Below are positions 35,369 through 43,530 of a stretch of 64,000 nucleotides of DNA, piece after piece. The notes under the pieces are model-generated. The model saw only the letters and a program-made list of their open reading frames with translations, was not told the origin of the DNA and searched no databases. The translations under genes were made by a program, and so were the position numbers. The DNA is taken from NCBI RefSeq assembly GCF_945956895.1, contig NZ_CAMFJF010000005.1:1-64000 (forward strand), in the 5' to 3' direction. The DNA is from an uncultured Allobosea sp. Its GTDB lineage: Bacteria > Pseudomonadota > Alphaproteobacteria > Rhizobiales > Beijerinckiaceae. Numbering within the stretch: position 1 is the stretch's first letter; each line of letters starts with the position of its first letter.

Positions 35369-36316
35369 TCAGGCAAGGCGGCGCGGCCTCGGGGCTGCGC
35401 CGCCTTTTTTCATGACCAGCGTCGCCCAGCCTTCGCGCAGCGAATGGCTGGCAAGATAGACGCCCTGGTGCCGGTAGGCCGAGACGACGCCAGCAACGTC
35501 CATCGCCAGCAGGCCGGACAGGATCAGCGTGCCGTCGGAGGACAGCACGCGCGCGATCGAGGGGGCGAGCCGCTTCAGCGGGCCGGCCAGGATATTCGCG
35601 AAGACGAAATCGAAATGGCCGGGGCGCCAGGCCTTGGCATGGCGCAGGCCGGGCGCGACATAGAGATCGAGCGCGTTCGGCGCATGGTTGAGCCGGGCGT
35701 TATGGGCGGAGACCTCTACGGCGACCGCGTCGATATCGCCGGCGACCACCTTGCGCTTGATCTGCTTGGCGAGCGCCAGCCCCAGAATGCCGGTGCCCGT
35801 GCCGATATCGATGCCGCGGCGCGGGCGGCGCTTCTTCAATTCGGCATCGAGCGCGAGCAGGCAGCCGGCGGTGGTGCCGTGATGGCCGGTGCCGAAGGCG
35901 AGCGCCGCCTCGATCTCGATGGCGACATCGTTGGTGCGGACGACGTGCCGGTCATGTGCGCCATGGACGAGGACGCGGCCGGCGCGGACGGGTTTGAGGC
36001 CATCCAGGCTGTTCGCGACCCAGTCCTTGGTGTTCACCGTGGTGAAAGGCGTGTTGTCCACGAGCTCGCCGACGATGGGGCGCAGCAGGTCGCGCACCGC
36101 TTCCTCGTCGGGCGGGTTGGCGAAATAGATCTCGACCTTCCACGGGATGTTCATCGAGAGCGTGGTGATGCCGTCCTCGACCTCGAAGGCGGAGATCGCC
36201 GTCTCGGTCGGGTCGAAGATCTCGCCGAGCAATTCGGTGAGAGCCCGGGCCTGTTCGCCCGAGGTGGAGAGTTCGAGGACGGTCGCGACCGTCGCTGGCA
36301 GGAGGCCTTCGCGCAT
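35369..36316 (-). CDS. prmA: Ribosomal protein L11 methyltransferase PrmA
   Basis: PrmA trimethylates ribosomal protein L11 using S-adenosylmethionine. The 315-residue product has a divergent N-terminal substrate domain and a Rossmann methyltransferase domain with AFGTGHHGTTAGCLLAL, GIDIGTGTGILGLALAKQ (motif I) and FVFANILAGPL (the NPPY-like post-I position). The C-terminal codons (KKGGAAPRPRRLA) are also the stem of the terminator of the convergent small-gene operon. No clear ribosome site precedes the ATG. Confidence 0.93.
   Translation of the reverse strand: MREGLLPATVATVLELSTSGEQARALTELLGEIFDPTETAISAFEVEDGITTLSMNIPWKVEIYFANPPDEEAVRDLLRPIVGELVDNTPFTTVNTKDWVANSLDGLKPVRAGRVLVHGAHDRHVVRTNDVAIEIEAALAFGTGHHGTTAGCLLALDAELKKRRPRRGIDIGTGTGILGLALAKQIKRKVVAGDIDAVAVEVSAHNARLNHAPNALDLYVAPGLRHAKAWRPGHFDFVFANILAGPLKRLAPSIARVLSSDGTLILSGLLAMDVAGVVSAYRHQGVYLASHSLREGWATLVMKKGGAAPRPRRLA
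35375..35410 (+). terminator. Rho-independent terminator of the small-protein operon, inside the prmA 3' end
   Basis: AAGGCGGCGC (35375-35384) pairs perfectly with GCGCCGCCTT (35397-35406) around a 12-base loop and is followed by a T run to 35410. It faces the plus-strand small genes, yet all of it lies in the coding region of the convergent prmA. Confidence 0.88.
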
Positions 36317-36414
36317 GCGGTGGCCTTAGCAGGCGGACCCGCCGCTGTCATCGGAAATGGCCGGAGCCGGCGCTGCTAAACCCTGCGTTCAGCATTCCCT
36401 GCTACCCGCAGGCC

Positions 36415-37188
36415 ATGACGGCCTCGACGCGCTCGATCATCCTGAAGGCAAGCCTCGCGACAGCGCTGTCGATCGCGGCCTCGCTTGGCCTGGCGCTGAC
36501 AGTCGTGCCTATGCTCGGTGGGGTCGTGGACGGCAATGCCTGGCTGATGTCCATTCTCTGCCCGCTGTTGATCGCCTGGCCGGCCAGCGCCTGGCAGTTC
36601 CGGCAGGCGCAGCGCCTGAAGGATGCGCATGGCGAGATCGCGCGGCTGCATGGCGAATTGTCGATGGCGCATGCAGCCTTGCTGGAAAGGGCGCGCCGCG
36701 ACGGCCTGACCGCGCTGCTGAACCGTGAAAGTTTCCTCGCCGATCTGAAGCAGGCGACGGTCGCTGGCGGCGAAGGAACGCTGCTCTTCATCGATGCGGA
36801 TCACTTCAAGCAGGTCAATGATCGCTTCGGCCATCCGGTCGGCGACGATGCCCTGCGGAGACTGGCGCGGGCGATCGCGGGTGCCGTGGGCGAGGGCGGC
36901 CTGTCCGGCCGGCTGGGCGGCGAGGAATTCGCTGTCTATCTCCCGCGAACAGTGCTGACGGAGGCTCAGGCCGTCGCAAAGCAGATTCTCGATGCGGTTC
37001 GGCGTCTCCGGATCGAGGCACCTGGCGGCGAGCGGGCCAGCTTGACGGTGAGCATCGGTGCCGCCGGCTGGAACGGCCGCACGACGCTCGAGCAACTGAT
37101 CGCCGAGGCCGACGCACAGCTCTATCGCGCGAAGGCGCAAGGCCGGAATCGCGCGGTCTGCGCGATGAACATGGCCGCTGTGGCCTGA
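36415..37188 (+). CDS. GGDEF-domain diguanylate cyclase, membrane-anchored
   Basis: The 257-residue protein starts with two hydrophobic helices (about residues 8-32 and 40-60), a short coiled linker (AQRLKDAHGEIARLHGEL), then a GGDEF domain (about 92-245). It has RDGLTALLNRESF, IDADHFKQVNDRFGHPVGD and the active GGEEF motif in GRLGGEEFAVYL. No RxxD inhibitory site is present five residues before GGEEF (the segment is EGGLSGRL), so it may lack product feedback. It probably makes cyclic di-GMP. Confidence 0.92.
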   Translation: MTASTRSIILKASLATALSIAASLGLALTVVPMLGGVVDGNAWLMSILCPLLIAWPASAWQFRQAQRLKDAHGEIARLHGELSMAHAALLERARRDGLTALLNRESFLADLKQATVAGGEGTLLFIDADHFKQVNDRFGHPVGDDALRRLARAIAGAVGEGGLSGRLGGEEFAVYLPRTVLTEAQAVAKQILDAVRRLRIEAPGGERASLTVSIGAAGWNGRTTLEQLIAEADAQLYRAKAQGRNRAVCAMNMAAVA

Positions 37189-37244
37189 GCGGGCACGCCG
37201 AGCACACGGCCCTGCGAAATGCGCGGTGAGAGAAGCGAGCCCGC

Positions 37245-37667
37245 CTACAGATTCTTGGTCAGGTAGACGCGGGTCGCGCCCGGCGGCTTCGGGGCGATCT
37301 CGCCAAAAACCTGCCAGCCGAGCTTCTTATAGAACTCGGGCGCCTGGAAGCTGATGGTGAAGAGCACGGCCTTGCTGCAGCCGCGCCGGCGCCCTTCCTC
37401 CTCGGCCATGGCGAGGATTTGGCTGCCGATGCCGGTGCCGCGCAGGCTTTTCGGCAGGTAGACGGTGTCGATGAAGAGCAGACCGAGCGAGGTCCGCCCC
37501 GCAAGCCCGCCGATCGGCTTCCCCGTCTCGGGATCGCTGATGCGGATTTGCAATTCCTGACGATCGTGCCGGCCAATGGCGGCGTCGTTGTAGTCCTTCA
37601 GGCCTTCGCCGAGCAGCTTGCGAAAGGTGTCGTCTTCGGCGTCGGTGAGGGTGATCTCGGGAGGCAT
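37245..37667 (-). CDS. GNAT-family N-acetyltransferase
   Basis: From the ATG at 37667 (MPPEITLTDAEDD) the protein has 140 residues. The acetyl-CoA loop is in LPKSLRGTGIGSQILAMAEE, followed by the beta5 and C-terminal blocks AVLFTISFQAPEFYKKLGW. The substrate is unknown. A GTG at 37688 overlaps the hicB stop as GTGA and would add seven residues, so coupling to hicAB is possible. The gene is last in a hicA-hicB-GNAT line. Confidence 0.88.
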   Translation of the reverse strand: MPPEITLTDAEDDTFRKLLGEGLKDYNDAAIGRHDRQELQIRISDPETGKPIGGLAGRTSLGLLFIDTVYLPKSLRGTGIGSQILAMAEEEGRRRGCSKAVLFTISFQAPEFYKKLGWQVFGEIAPKPPGATRVYLTKNL

Positions 37668-37684
37668 GGTCGTTTTAAGGCAGT

Positions 37685-37981
37685 TCACTCGGCGGCGATA
37701 CGGGTCGGTGTCTGATTGAACGGAATGGCCATCAGGATGGCGTCCCTGGACGATTCGACAAAGTCCGGATCGGTTCGCAACTCGTCGATCGAGCGCGGCT
37801 CGGGGAAATCGGAAGCTGTGTCTTCGATCCAGTGCTCCGCCGCAAATGCGAGGACTTCCTGCGCCTGAGCGAACGCCTCTTCCAGCGTATCGCCAGCCGT
37901 GAACACGCCCTTCACATCCGGAAAGAACACGCCGTAGCAGGATGTCTCGTCCTTATGGACGACTGCAATGTAGTGTCGCAT
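37685..37981 (-). CDS. hicB: HicB-type antitoxin, apparently without a DNA-binding domain
   Basis: The protein has 98 residues. The N-terminal HicB fold is clear: MRHYIAVVHKDETSCYGVFF, then PDVKGVFTAGDTLEEAFAQA. It would bind and neutralise HicA. Many HicB proteins of this form continue past the AIPF-like block into a ribbon-helix-helix or HTH domain; here the frame stops at FNQTPTRIAAE, with no such domain in any frame downstream. It follows hicA by 12 bases. A short subfamily is possible, so truncation is an inference. Confidence 0.9.
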   Translation of the reverse strand: MRHYIAVVHKDETSCYGVFFPDVKGVFTAGDTLEEAFAQAQEVLAFAAEHWIEDTASDFPEPRSIDELRTDPDFVESSRDAILMAIPFNQTPTRIAAE

Positions 37982-37993
37982 GGCGACGTCCGT

Positions 37994-38188
37994 TCAATCT
38001 CGATCCCAGCCGGCATCCTTATATATCGCATGGACGGTTCCGATTGGAATGTCCCGCTTCGGATGGGGCACGATCACCATGCGTTTCGTCGCTTCGTGCA
38101 CGAACTTCTGATGCGAGCCGCGCGTGCTCTTCAACACGAAGCCGTCGCGCTTCAAGCGGCGAATGATGTCGGCGCTGTTGGTGAGCAT
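37994..38188 (-). CDS. hicA: HicA-type toxin (mRNA interferase)
   Basis: From the ATG at 38188 (MLTNSADIIRRLKRDGFVLK) the toxin has 64 residues, the usual HicA size. It has the double-stranded-RNA-binding-like fold with the catalytic histidine in STRGSHQKFVH and the conserved VPHPKRDIPIGT block. HicA cleaves mRNA. An upstream ATG at 38227 would add 13 residues that are not family-like. Its promoter must lie in 38190-38300, next to a 62-bp tandem repeat. Confidence 0.92.
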   Translation of the reverse strand: MLTNSADIIRRLKRDGFVLKSTRGSHQKFVHEATKRMVIVPHPKRDIPIGTVHAIYKDAGWDRD

Positions 38189-38287
38189 GGTCTCGTTCGC
38201 CTGTTTTGCGCAGCGAAAACATGCCAAATCTTGCTTATGAATTCTATATGATAGTTTTCATCAGAAATGATGCAGGTTGTCAGATGT

Positions 38288-38436
38288 GAGTGTGAAATGT
38301 CTCATATCTGAGCTGTCAATCGTCATATTCGATGTGAACTTTCACGTGGGGCGTGATGCAAGCTCATATCTGAGTTGCGGGTGATCATATCTGGTGTGAA
38401 ACTTCACACCGATCGCAATTCAAGTTCATATCTAAG
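38288..38436. repeat. 62-bp tandem repeat array upstream of hicAB
   Basis: CTCATATCTGAG starts at 38301 and again at 38363, and TTCATATCTAAG at 38425, an exact 62-bp period with about 2.4 units. TCATAT occurs at 38302, 38323, 38364, 38385 and 38426, spaced 21, 41, 21 and 41 bp. Each unit also has a palindrome: GTGAA-CT-TTCAC at 38334-38345 and GGTGTGAA-AC-TTCACACC at 38393-38410, again 62 bp apart. The spacings are close to whole helical turns. The block lies between the 3' end of the UvrD-like gene and hicA. Confidence 0.9.
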
Positions 38437-38445
38437 TTGGCAGGG

Positions 38446-40827
38446 TTAGCCGGCCTTCTGCACGAAGCTATCCAACACCATCTTCCGCCCGGCCTTGTCG
38501 AAATCGACCGTCAGCTTGTTGCCGTCGACGCTCGCCACCGATCCCGGGCCGAACTTGACGTGGAAGACGCGGGCGCCTTCGCCATAGGCGGACTCACCCG
38601 ATGATTTCGCCGTCAGCTCGCCCTCGATCAGCAGCGGGCCGCGCTGGCGTGACGAGCCGCCGAAATTGCCCTGGCCGAAGCCGCGGCCGCTCTCGGAGAA
38701 GCCGCTGCCGCCGCCGCTGTTCTTCGCCCGGTTCTCCTGCGCGCGCTGCCAGCCCGGCGTGTTGTAGGTCGAGCCGAAGCTCTCCATTCGGTCGAAACGC
38801 GAGGCGCCGTAGCCGCCCTGCGAATAGCTGGTCGGGGCCTGCTCGACCTCGACATGCTCCTCCGGCAATTCGTCGATGAAGCGGGAGGGCAAGCTGGTTT
38901 GCCAGAGGCCGTGGATGCGCCGGTTCGAGGCGAAATAGAGCTTCAGCTTCTTGCGGGCGCGGGTGAGGCCGACATGGGCGAGGCGGCGCTCCTCTTCCAG
39001 ACCGGCGCGACCGCTCTCGTCGAGCGCGCGCTGGTTCGGAAACAGGCCTTCCTCCCAGCCGGGCAGGAAGACCGTGTCGAATTCCAGCCCCTTGGCGGCG
39101 TGCAGCGTCATGATCGAGACGCGCGCCTCGGCCTCGCCATCGGCGACGTCCATCACCAGCGAGACGTGCTCGAGGAAGGCCGGCAGGTCGGGGAACTCGT
39201 CGAGCGAGCGGACGAGTTCCTTGAGGTTTTCGAGGCGCCCGGCGGCATCGGCCGAGCGGTCCTTCTTCCACATCTCGGTGTAGCCGGATTCCTCCAGCAC
39301 CAGCTCGGCGAGCTCACCCTGCGGCATATGCTCGGCGCGGGCGGACCAGCGGCCGAAGGCCTCGACCAATTCGCGCAGCGCCGTGCGGGCCTTGGGCTTC
39401 AATTCGTCGCTCTCGACCGCGGCGCGGGCCGACTGCATCAGCGAGAAGCCGGTGGCGCGGGCGTGATTGTGCAGGAGTTGGACGGTCGCGTCGCCGAGGC
39501 CGCGCTTGGGGACGTTGACGATGCGCTCGAAGGCGAGATCATCGGTCTGCGAGACCACGCAGCGCAGATAGGCGAGCGCATCGCGGATTTCGGCGCGCTC
39601 GTAGAAGCGCGGGCCGCCGATGACGCGATAGGGCACGCCGGCCTGGACGAAGCGCTCCTCGATCTCGCGCATCTGGGCGGAGATGCGGACGAGGACCGCG
39701 ACCTCGGCGAGGTTGTATTTCTTGGCCTGCATCGCCTCGATCTCGTCGGAGATCAGGCGCGCTTCCTCCTGGCTGTCCCAGGCGCCGGTGATGGTGACCT
39801 TCTCGCCGAGCGCATCCTCGGTGCGGAGCGTCTTGCCGAGGCGGCCCTCGTTGCGGGCGATCAGCTTGGAGGCGGTCGCGAGGATATGGCCGGTCGAGCG
39901 GTAGTTGCGCTCCAGCCGGATCACGGTCGCGCCGGGAAAATCGTGCTCGAAGCGCAGGATGTTGTCGACCTCGGCGCCGCGCCAGCCATAGATCGACTGG
40001 TCGTCGTCGCCGACGCAGCAGATGTTGCGGCGTCCTTGGGCGAGGAGGCGCAGCCAGAGATACTGCGCCGTGTTGGTGTCCTGATACTCGTCGACGAGGA
40101 TGTAGCGGAAGCGGTCGTGATAGGTCTGGAGCACGTCCGGATAGTCGCGGAACAGCGTCAGGCAATGCAGCAGCAGGTCGCCGAAATCGACGGCGTTCAG
40201 CGCTTTCAGGCGCTCCTGATAGGCGGCGTAGAGCTTGCCGCCCTTGCCGTTGGCGAAGACGGCGGCCTCGCCATGGGGCACGTCCTTGGGCGCCAGCCCG
40301 CGATTCTTCCAGCTATCGATGAAGCCCGCCAGCATGCGGCCGGGCCAGCGCTTCTCGTCGATGCCCTCGGCCTGGATCACCTGCTTCATCAGGCGGATCT
40401 GGTCGTCGGTGTCGAGGATGGTGAAGTCGCTGCGCAGGTCGAGCAATTCGGCATGGCGGCGCAGCAGCTTGGCCGAGATCGAATGGAATGTGCCGAGCCA
40501 GGGCATGCCCTCGGCGACCGGGCCGACGAGATGGGCGACGCGCTCCTTCATCTCACGCGCCGCCTTGTTGGTGAAGGTCACGGCGAGGATCTGGGATGGG
40601 TAGGCGCGGCTGGTCGAGATCAGATGGCCGATGCGGGTGGTCAGCACGCGGGTCTTGCCGGTGCCGGCGCCGGCGAGCACCAGAACCGGGCCGTCCGTCG
40701 CCTCGACCGCCTGGCGCTGTTCCGGGTTCAATCCCGCGAGATAGCCGGCCGCCGGCTGCGCGGCTGCGCGCGCGGCGAGGCCGCCGGGGCGGGGCGAGGG
40801 AGCGGAAAAGGGGTCTGCGTCGGACAA
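38446..40827 (-). CDS. UvrD/PcrA/Rep-family ATP-dependent DNA helicase
   Basis: This superfamily 1 3'-5' helicase is used in repair and replication restart. It has Walker A AGAGTGKTRVLTTRIG, motif Ia VTFTNKAAREMKER, VDEYQDTN, GDDDQSIYGWRGAE, LERNYRST and the C-terminal TLHAAKGLEFDTVFLPG. The start is uncertain. The frame runs on through a palindromic repeat to 41070, but family similarity begins near GYLAGLNPEQRQAVEA. The TTG at 40827 (read MSDADPFSAPSPRPGG) gives 793 residues. The C-terminus has a Tudor-like FGPGSVASVDGNKLTVDFD segment seen in PcrA. Confidence 0.93.
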   Translation of the reverse strand: MSDADPFSAPSPRPGGLAARAAAQPAAGYLAGLNPEQRQAVEATDGPVLVLAGAGTGKTRVLTTRIGHLISTSRAYPSQILAVTFTNKAAREMKERVAHLVGPVAEGMPWLGTFHSISAKLLRRHAELLDLRSDFTILDTDDQIRLMKQVIQAEGIDEKRWPGRMLAGFIDSWKNRGLAPKDVPHGEAAVFANGKGGKLYAAYQERLKALNAVDFGDLLLHCLTLFRDYPDVLQTYHDRFRYILVDEYQDTNTAQYLWLRLLAQGRRNICCVGDDDQSIYGWRGAEVDNILRFEHDFPGATVIRLERNYRSTGHILATASKLIARNEGRLGKTLRTEDALGEKVTITGAWDSQEEARLISDEIEAMQAKKYNLAEVAVLVRISAQMREIEERFVQAGVPYRVIGGPRFYERAEIRDALAYLRCVVSQTDDLAFERIVNVPKRGLGDATVQLLHNHARATGFSLMQSARAAVESDELKPKARTALRELVEAFGRWSARAEHMPQGELAELVLEESGYTEMWKKDRSADAAGRLENLKELVRSLDEFPDLPAFLEHVSLVMDVADGEAEARVSIMTLHAAKGLEFDTVFLPGWEEGLFPNQRALDESGRAGLEEERRLAHVGLTRARKKLKLYFASNRRIHGLWQTSLPSRFIDELPEEHVEVEQAPTSYSQGGYGASRFDRMESFGSTYNTPGWQRAQENRAKNSGGGSGFSESGRGFGQGNFGGSSRQRGPLLIEGELTAKSSGESAYGEGARVFHVKFGPGSVASVDGNKLTVDFDKAGRKMVLDSFVQKAG

Positions 40828-40917
40828 GGGGGCGCGCTGCTCGTGCGTGATTCGTTCTGGTGGCAATATAGGGTGACAGGAGCCGAATTGCGCCCCCTTC
40901 TCGGAAAGCTTGATGGT

Positions 40918-41028
40918 GTCATCCCGGGCGTAGCGAAGCGTAGACCCGGGATCCATGCCTGAGCCTTTCCGGTTGGGTTCCCGAATGGATCCCGGATCGG
41001 CGCCGCTTCGCGGCTTGTCCGGGATGAC
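40918..41028. repeat. GTCATCCCGG palindromic repeat, copy 5
   Basis: The arms GTCATCCCGGGCGTAGCG and GGCTTGTCCGGGATGAC bound a 111-bp imperfect palindrome with internal GGGATCCATGCC and GAATGGATCCCGG. It lies between the divergent UvrD-like and AidB-like genes. Confidence 0.85.
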
Positions 41029-41054
41029 GTCGGAGAAGGATCGGAGGATTGGCA

Positions 41055-42704
41055 ATGGCGGATCATGCAACCCGGCCCGACTGGGAAGTCACCAACCAGG
41101 TTCCGGTGCTGGCTGATTACGATGCCTTCGCCGCCGATCCGGTACTTCCTGGCATCATCTTGGCCTTCGGGGCCGATTGGGCGTGCGAGCGGTTGCACGA
41201 GGCCGGGCGCACGGTCGGTTCGGCGCAGGTGCAGGAACTGGCCTATCTCGCCAACCGCTACACACCGGAGCTGAAGGCCTTTGATCGTTTCGGCAACCGC
41301 ATCGACGAGATCGCCTTTCATCCAGCCTGGCACGAATTGATGAGGCTCGCCATCGGGCAGGAGACGCATGCGCTCGCCTGGAACCGGCCGGAGCCCGGCG
41401 CGCAGGTGGCCCGCGCCGCCTTGCAATATCTCTGGTACGGAGCAGAGAGCGGTATCTGCTGCCCGATCAGCATGACCTATGCCGCCGTGCCCGTGCTGAA
41501 GCAGGATGCTGCGCTCTGGGAGCGTTGGGGCGGTCTCGTCACCTCGAACCGCTACGATCCACGGCAGGGGCCGGCGCATCTCAAGACAGGCGCCACCGTC
41601 GGCACGGCGATGACGGAGACGCAAGGTGGCTCGGATCTGCGCCAGACCCAGACCTATGCCGAGGACAACCGCGACGGCACCTTCTCGCTGCATGGCCGGA
41701 AGTGGTTCTTCTCGGTGCCGCATTCCGACGTCTTCCTGACGCTGGCGCGGACGGGCGAGGGCATTTCCTGCTTCGTCGTGCCCGGCTGGCTGCCGGATGG
41801 ATCGCGCAACGGCGTCGCGATCCAGCGCTTGAAGGACAAGGTCGGCAATCGCTCGAATGCCTCGTCCGAGGTCGAGTTCACGGGCGCGATCGGCCATCTC
41901 ATCGGCGAGCCGGGCCGGGGCATCCGCACCGGCTTGTCGATGAACCATAATTCGCGGCTCGATATCGCGGCGGCCTCCTCCGGGCTGATGCGGATGGCGG
42001 TGTCGCTCGCCGCGCATCACGCGCAGCATCGTCGCGCCTTCCAGAAGTCGTTGATCGACCAGCCGATCATGCAGAACGTATTGGCCGATCTCGCCATCGA
42101 GGCGGAGGCTGCCGCCTGGCTTGCTTTCCGGCTGTTCGCGGCGCTCGATCGGCAGGAGGCGTCCGAAAGCGAGCGGCTGTTGGCGCGGGTGGGTGCGCCG
42201 ATCGCGAAATACTGGATCACGCGGCGCGCACCGGCCGTCGTGACCGAGGCGCTGGAATGCCATGGCGGCAACGGCTTCATCGAGGAGAATCCGATGGCGC
42301 GGCTTTATCATGAGGCGCCGCTCAACGCGATCTGGGAAGGCTCGGGCAATGTCATCTGCCTGGACGTGCTGCGCTCGCTGGCGCGCGAGGAGGGGGCGGT
42401 CGACGTGTTGCGGGCGGAGCTGATGGCCGCTGCGGGCGTGGACCGGCGCTACGATGCGGCACTGAAGCGACTGGAGGGCGAATTGCCGGAGATGATGCGT
42501 AACGAGGGGCAGGCAAGGCGGCTGACCGAGCAACTGGCGCTGATGCTGCAGGGTTCGCTGCTGCTGCGCTTCGCGCCGGCTGCCGTGGTGGATGCTTTCA
42601 TCGCGACGCGGCTGGGGGGGAGCTGGTCGGGGCAGTTCGGCGATCTGCCGCCGGCGGTGGATGCCGCGGCGCTGGCGCGACGGGCGGTGCCGGCTGTGAG
42701 TTAG
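41055..42704 (+). CDS. AidB-like acyl-CoA dehydrogenase
   Basis: The 549-residue flavoprotein begins at the ATG at 41055, with GGAGGA six bases upstream. It shares the long N-terminal AidB domain (NQVPVLADYDAF, then FHPAWHELM), the ACAD core blocks MTETQGGSDLRQTQT, GRKWFFSVPHSD and ALECHGGNGFIEENP with WEGSGNVICLDVLR, and the C-terminal AidB extension. E. coli AidB is an alkylation-stress protein that binds DNA; isovaleryl-CoA dehydrogenase activity is weak. Whether this copy acts on DNA or on an acyl-CoA cannot be told. No ada gene is near. Confidence 0.92.
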   Translation: MADHATRPDWEVTNQVPVLADYDAFAADPVLPGIILAFGADWACERLHEAGRTVGSAQVQELAYLANRYTPELKAFDRFGNRIDEIAFHPAWHELMRLAIGQETHALAWNRPEPGAQVARAALQYLWYGAESGICCPISMTYAAVPVLKQDAALWERWGGLVTSNRYDPRQGPAHLKTGATVGTAMTETQGGSDLRQTQTYAEDNRDGTFSLHGRKWFFSVPHSDVFLTLARTGEGISCFVVPGWLPDGSRNGVAIQRLKDKVGNRSNASSEVEFTGAIGHLIGEPGRGIRTGLSMNHNSRLDIAAASSGLMRMAVSLAAHHAQHRRAFQKSLIDQPIMQNVLADLAIEAEAAAWLAFRLFAALDRQEASESERLLARVGAPIAKYWITRRAPAVVTEALECHGGNGFIEENPMARLYHEAPLNAIWEGSGNVICLDVLRSLAREEGAVDVLRAELMAAAGVDRRYDAALKRLEGELPEMMRNEGQARRLTEQLALMLQGSLLLRFAPAAVVDAFIATRLGGSWSGQFGDLPPAVDAAALARRAVPAVS

Positions 42705-42719
42705 GCGTTGTTAGCGCGG

Positions 42720-42873
42720 GGAACCCTCTCCCGGAGGGAGAGGGCAGGGTGAGGGGTAGGCCGCTCACCGCGTTTGCTGTGAGATGGTCGCAGCGCGCGG
42801 TGAGGTTGTCGCTTCGCTGGTCCAGGGGCCGACACCTCACCCCTGCCCCTCTCCTTACAGGAGAGGGGTTTCC
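42720..42873. repeat. CCCTCTCC palindromic repeat between aidB-like and msrB
   Basis: The arms GGAACCCTCTCCCGGAGGGA and CAGGAGAGGGGTTTCC, with inner CAGGGTGAGGGG and CACCTCACCCCTG, form a 154-bp imperfect palindrome. The sequence between includes GCTCACCGCG and CGCGCGGTGAGG as a third nested pair. It lies between convergent genes, where it may terminate both. Confidence 0.8.
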
Positions 42874-42902
42874 CGCGCCCTCTTGGGTAGGCAGGAATGG
42901 GA

Positions 42903-43343
42903 TCAAGCCGCTTTCGGCTCGAAAGTCATCGCCTCGCCGTTGATGCAGTAGCGCAGGCCGGTGGGCGGCGGGCCGTCCGGGAAGACGTGGCCGAGATGGC
43001 CACCGCAATTGGCGCAGTGGACCTCGACGCGGTGCATGCCGTAGCTGCGGTCCTCGGTGGTGCCGACCGAGCCCTCCAGCGGCTGGTCGAAGCTCGGCCA
43101 GCCGGTGCCGCTTTCGAACTTCTTGCCCGACTTGAACAGCTTCTGATCGCAGCCGGCGCAGGAGAAGGTGCCGGCGCGCTTCTCGTAGTTCAGCGCGCAG
43201 GAGCCGGCCCGTTCGGTGCCGTGCCCGCGCAGGATGCGGTACTGCTCCGGCGTCAGGCGCGCGCGCCATTCGGTGTCCGTGAGCTGGAAGGGGAAGGTTT
43301 CGTCCTGCTTCTTGGGCTCGCCGAACATGCTCATCAGACCCAT
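42903..43343 (-). CDS. msrB: Peptide methionine-R-sulfoxide reductase MsrB
   Basis: MsrB reduces the R epimer of methionine sulfoxide in proteins. From the ATG at 43343 (MGLMSMFGEPKKQDE), with GGAG seven bases upstream, the protein has 146 residues. Zinc-binding pairs CAGC and CANC and the catalytic cysteine in RYCINGEAMTF are present, along with GTGWPSF and GHLGHVFPDGP. The frame extends upstream to 43424, but the ribosome site favours 43343. It is divergent from btaA. Confidence 0.95.
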   Translation of the reverse strand: MGLMSMFGEPKKQDETFPFQLTDTEWRARLTPEQYRILRGHGTERAGSCALNYEKRAGTFSCAGCDQKLFKSGKKFESGTGWPSFDQPLEGSVGTTEDRSYGMHRVEVHCANCGGHLGHVFPDGPPPTGLRYCINGEAMTFEPKAA

Positions 43344-43467
43344 TGCGATCTCCTTCCGGACGGGGCGCCTCATCGGCTTTCGTGCCGCCAATATGGCGTC
43401 TCCTGCGCTGGATTTCAGCCCCATTGACCAAGGGCCGTTTCACGATGCCGTGGCAAACGCGGCTGCA

Positions 43468-43485
43468 TCGTCACCGGACCGTCAC
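43468..43485 (+). promoter_or_regulatory. Candidate Pho box upstream of btaA
   Basis: TCGTCAC at 43468-43474 and CCGTCAC at 43479-43485 are direct repeats with an 11-bp period. This matches the layout and core (xxGTCAx) of the PhoB box CTGTCAT-N4-CTGTCAT. It lies 45 bases ahead of the btaA start. BtaA/BtaB are phosphate-starvation-induced in Sinorhizobium, so the position makes sense, but the two half-sites deviate from consensus. Confidence 0.55.
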
Positions 43486-43530
43486 GCGACTCCTCTAGCA
43501 GCCCGGCCACCCGCACAGGGAGGAAAACCG

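Noticed and set aside
38288-38436. CRISPR array
   Set aside because: The repeat period is a constant 62 bp with no unique spacers, and there are no cas genes. It fits a tandem operator better.
40828-41070. N-terminal extension of the UvrD-like helicase
   Set aside because: It is translated from a GTCATCCCGG palindromic repeat and its flank; family similarity starts inside.
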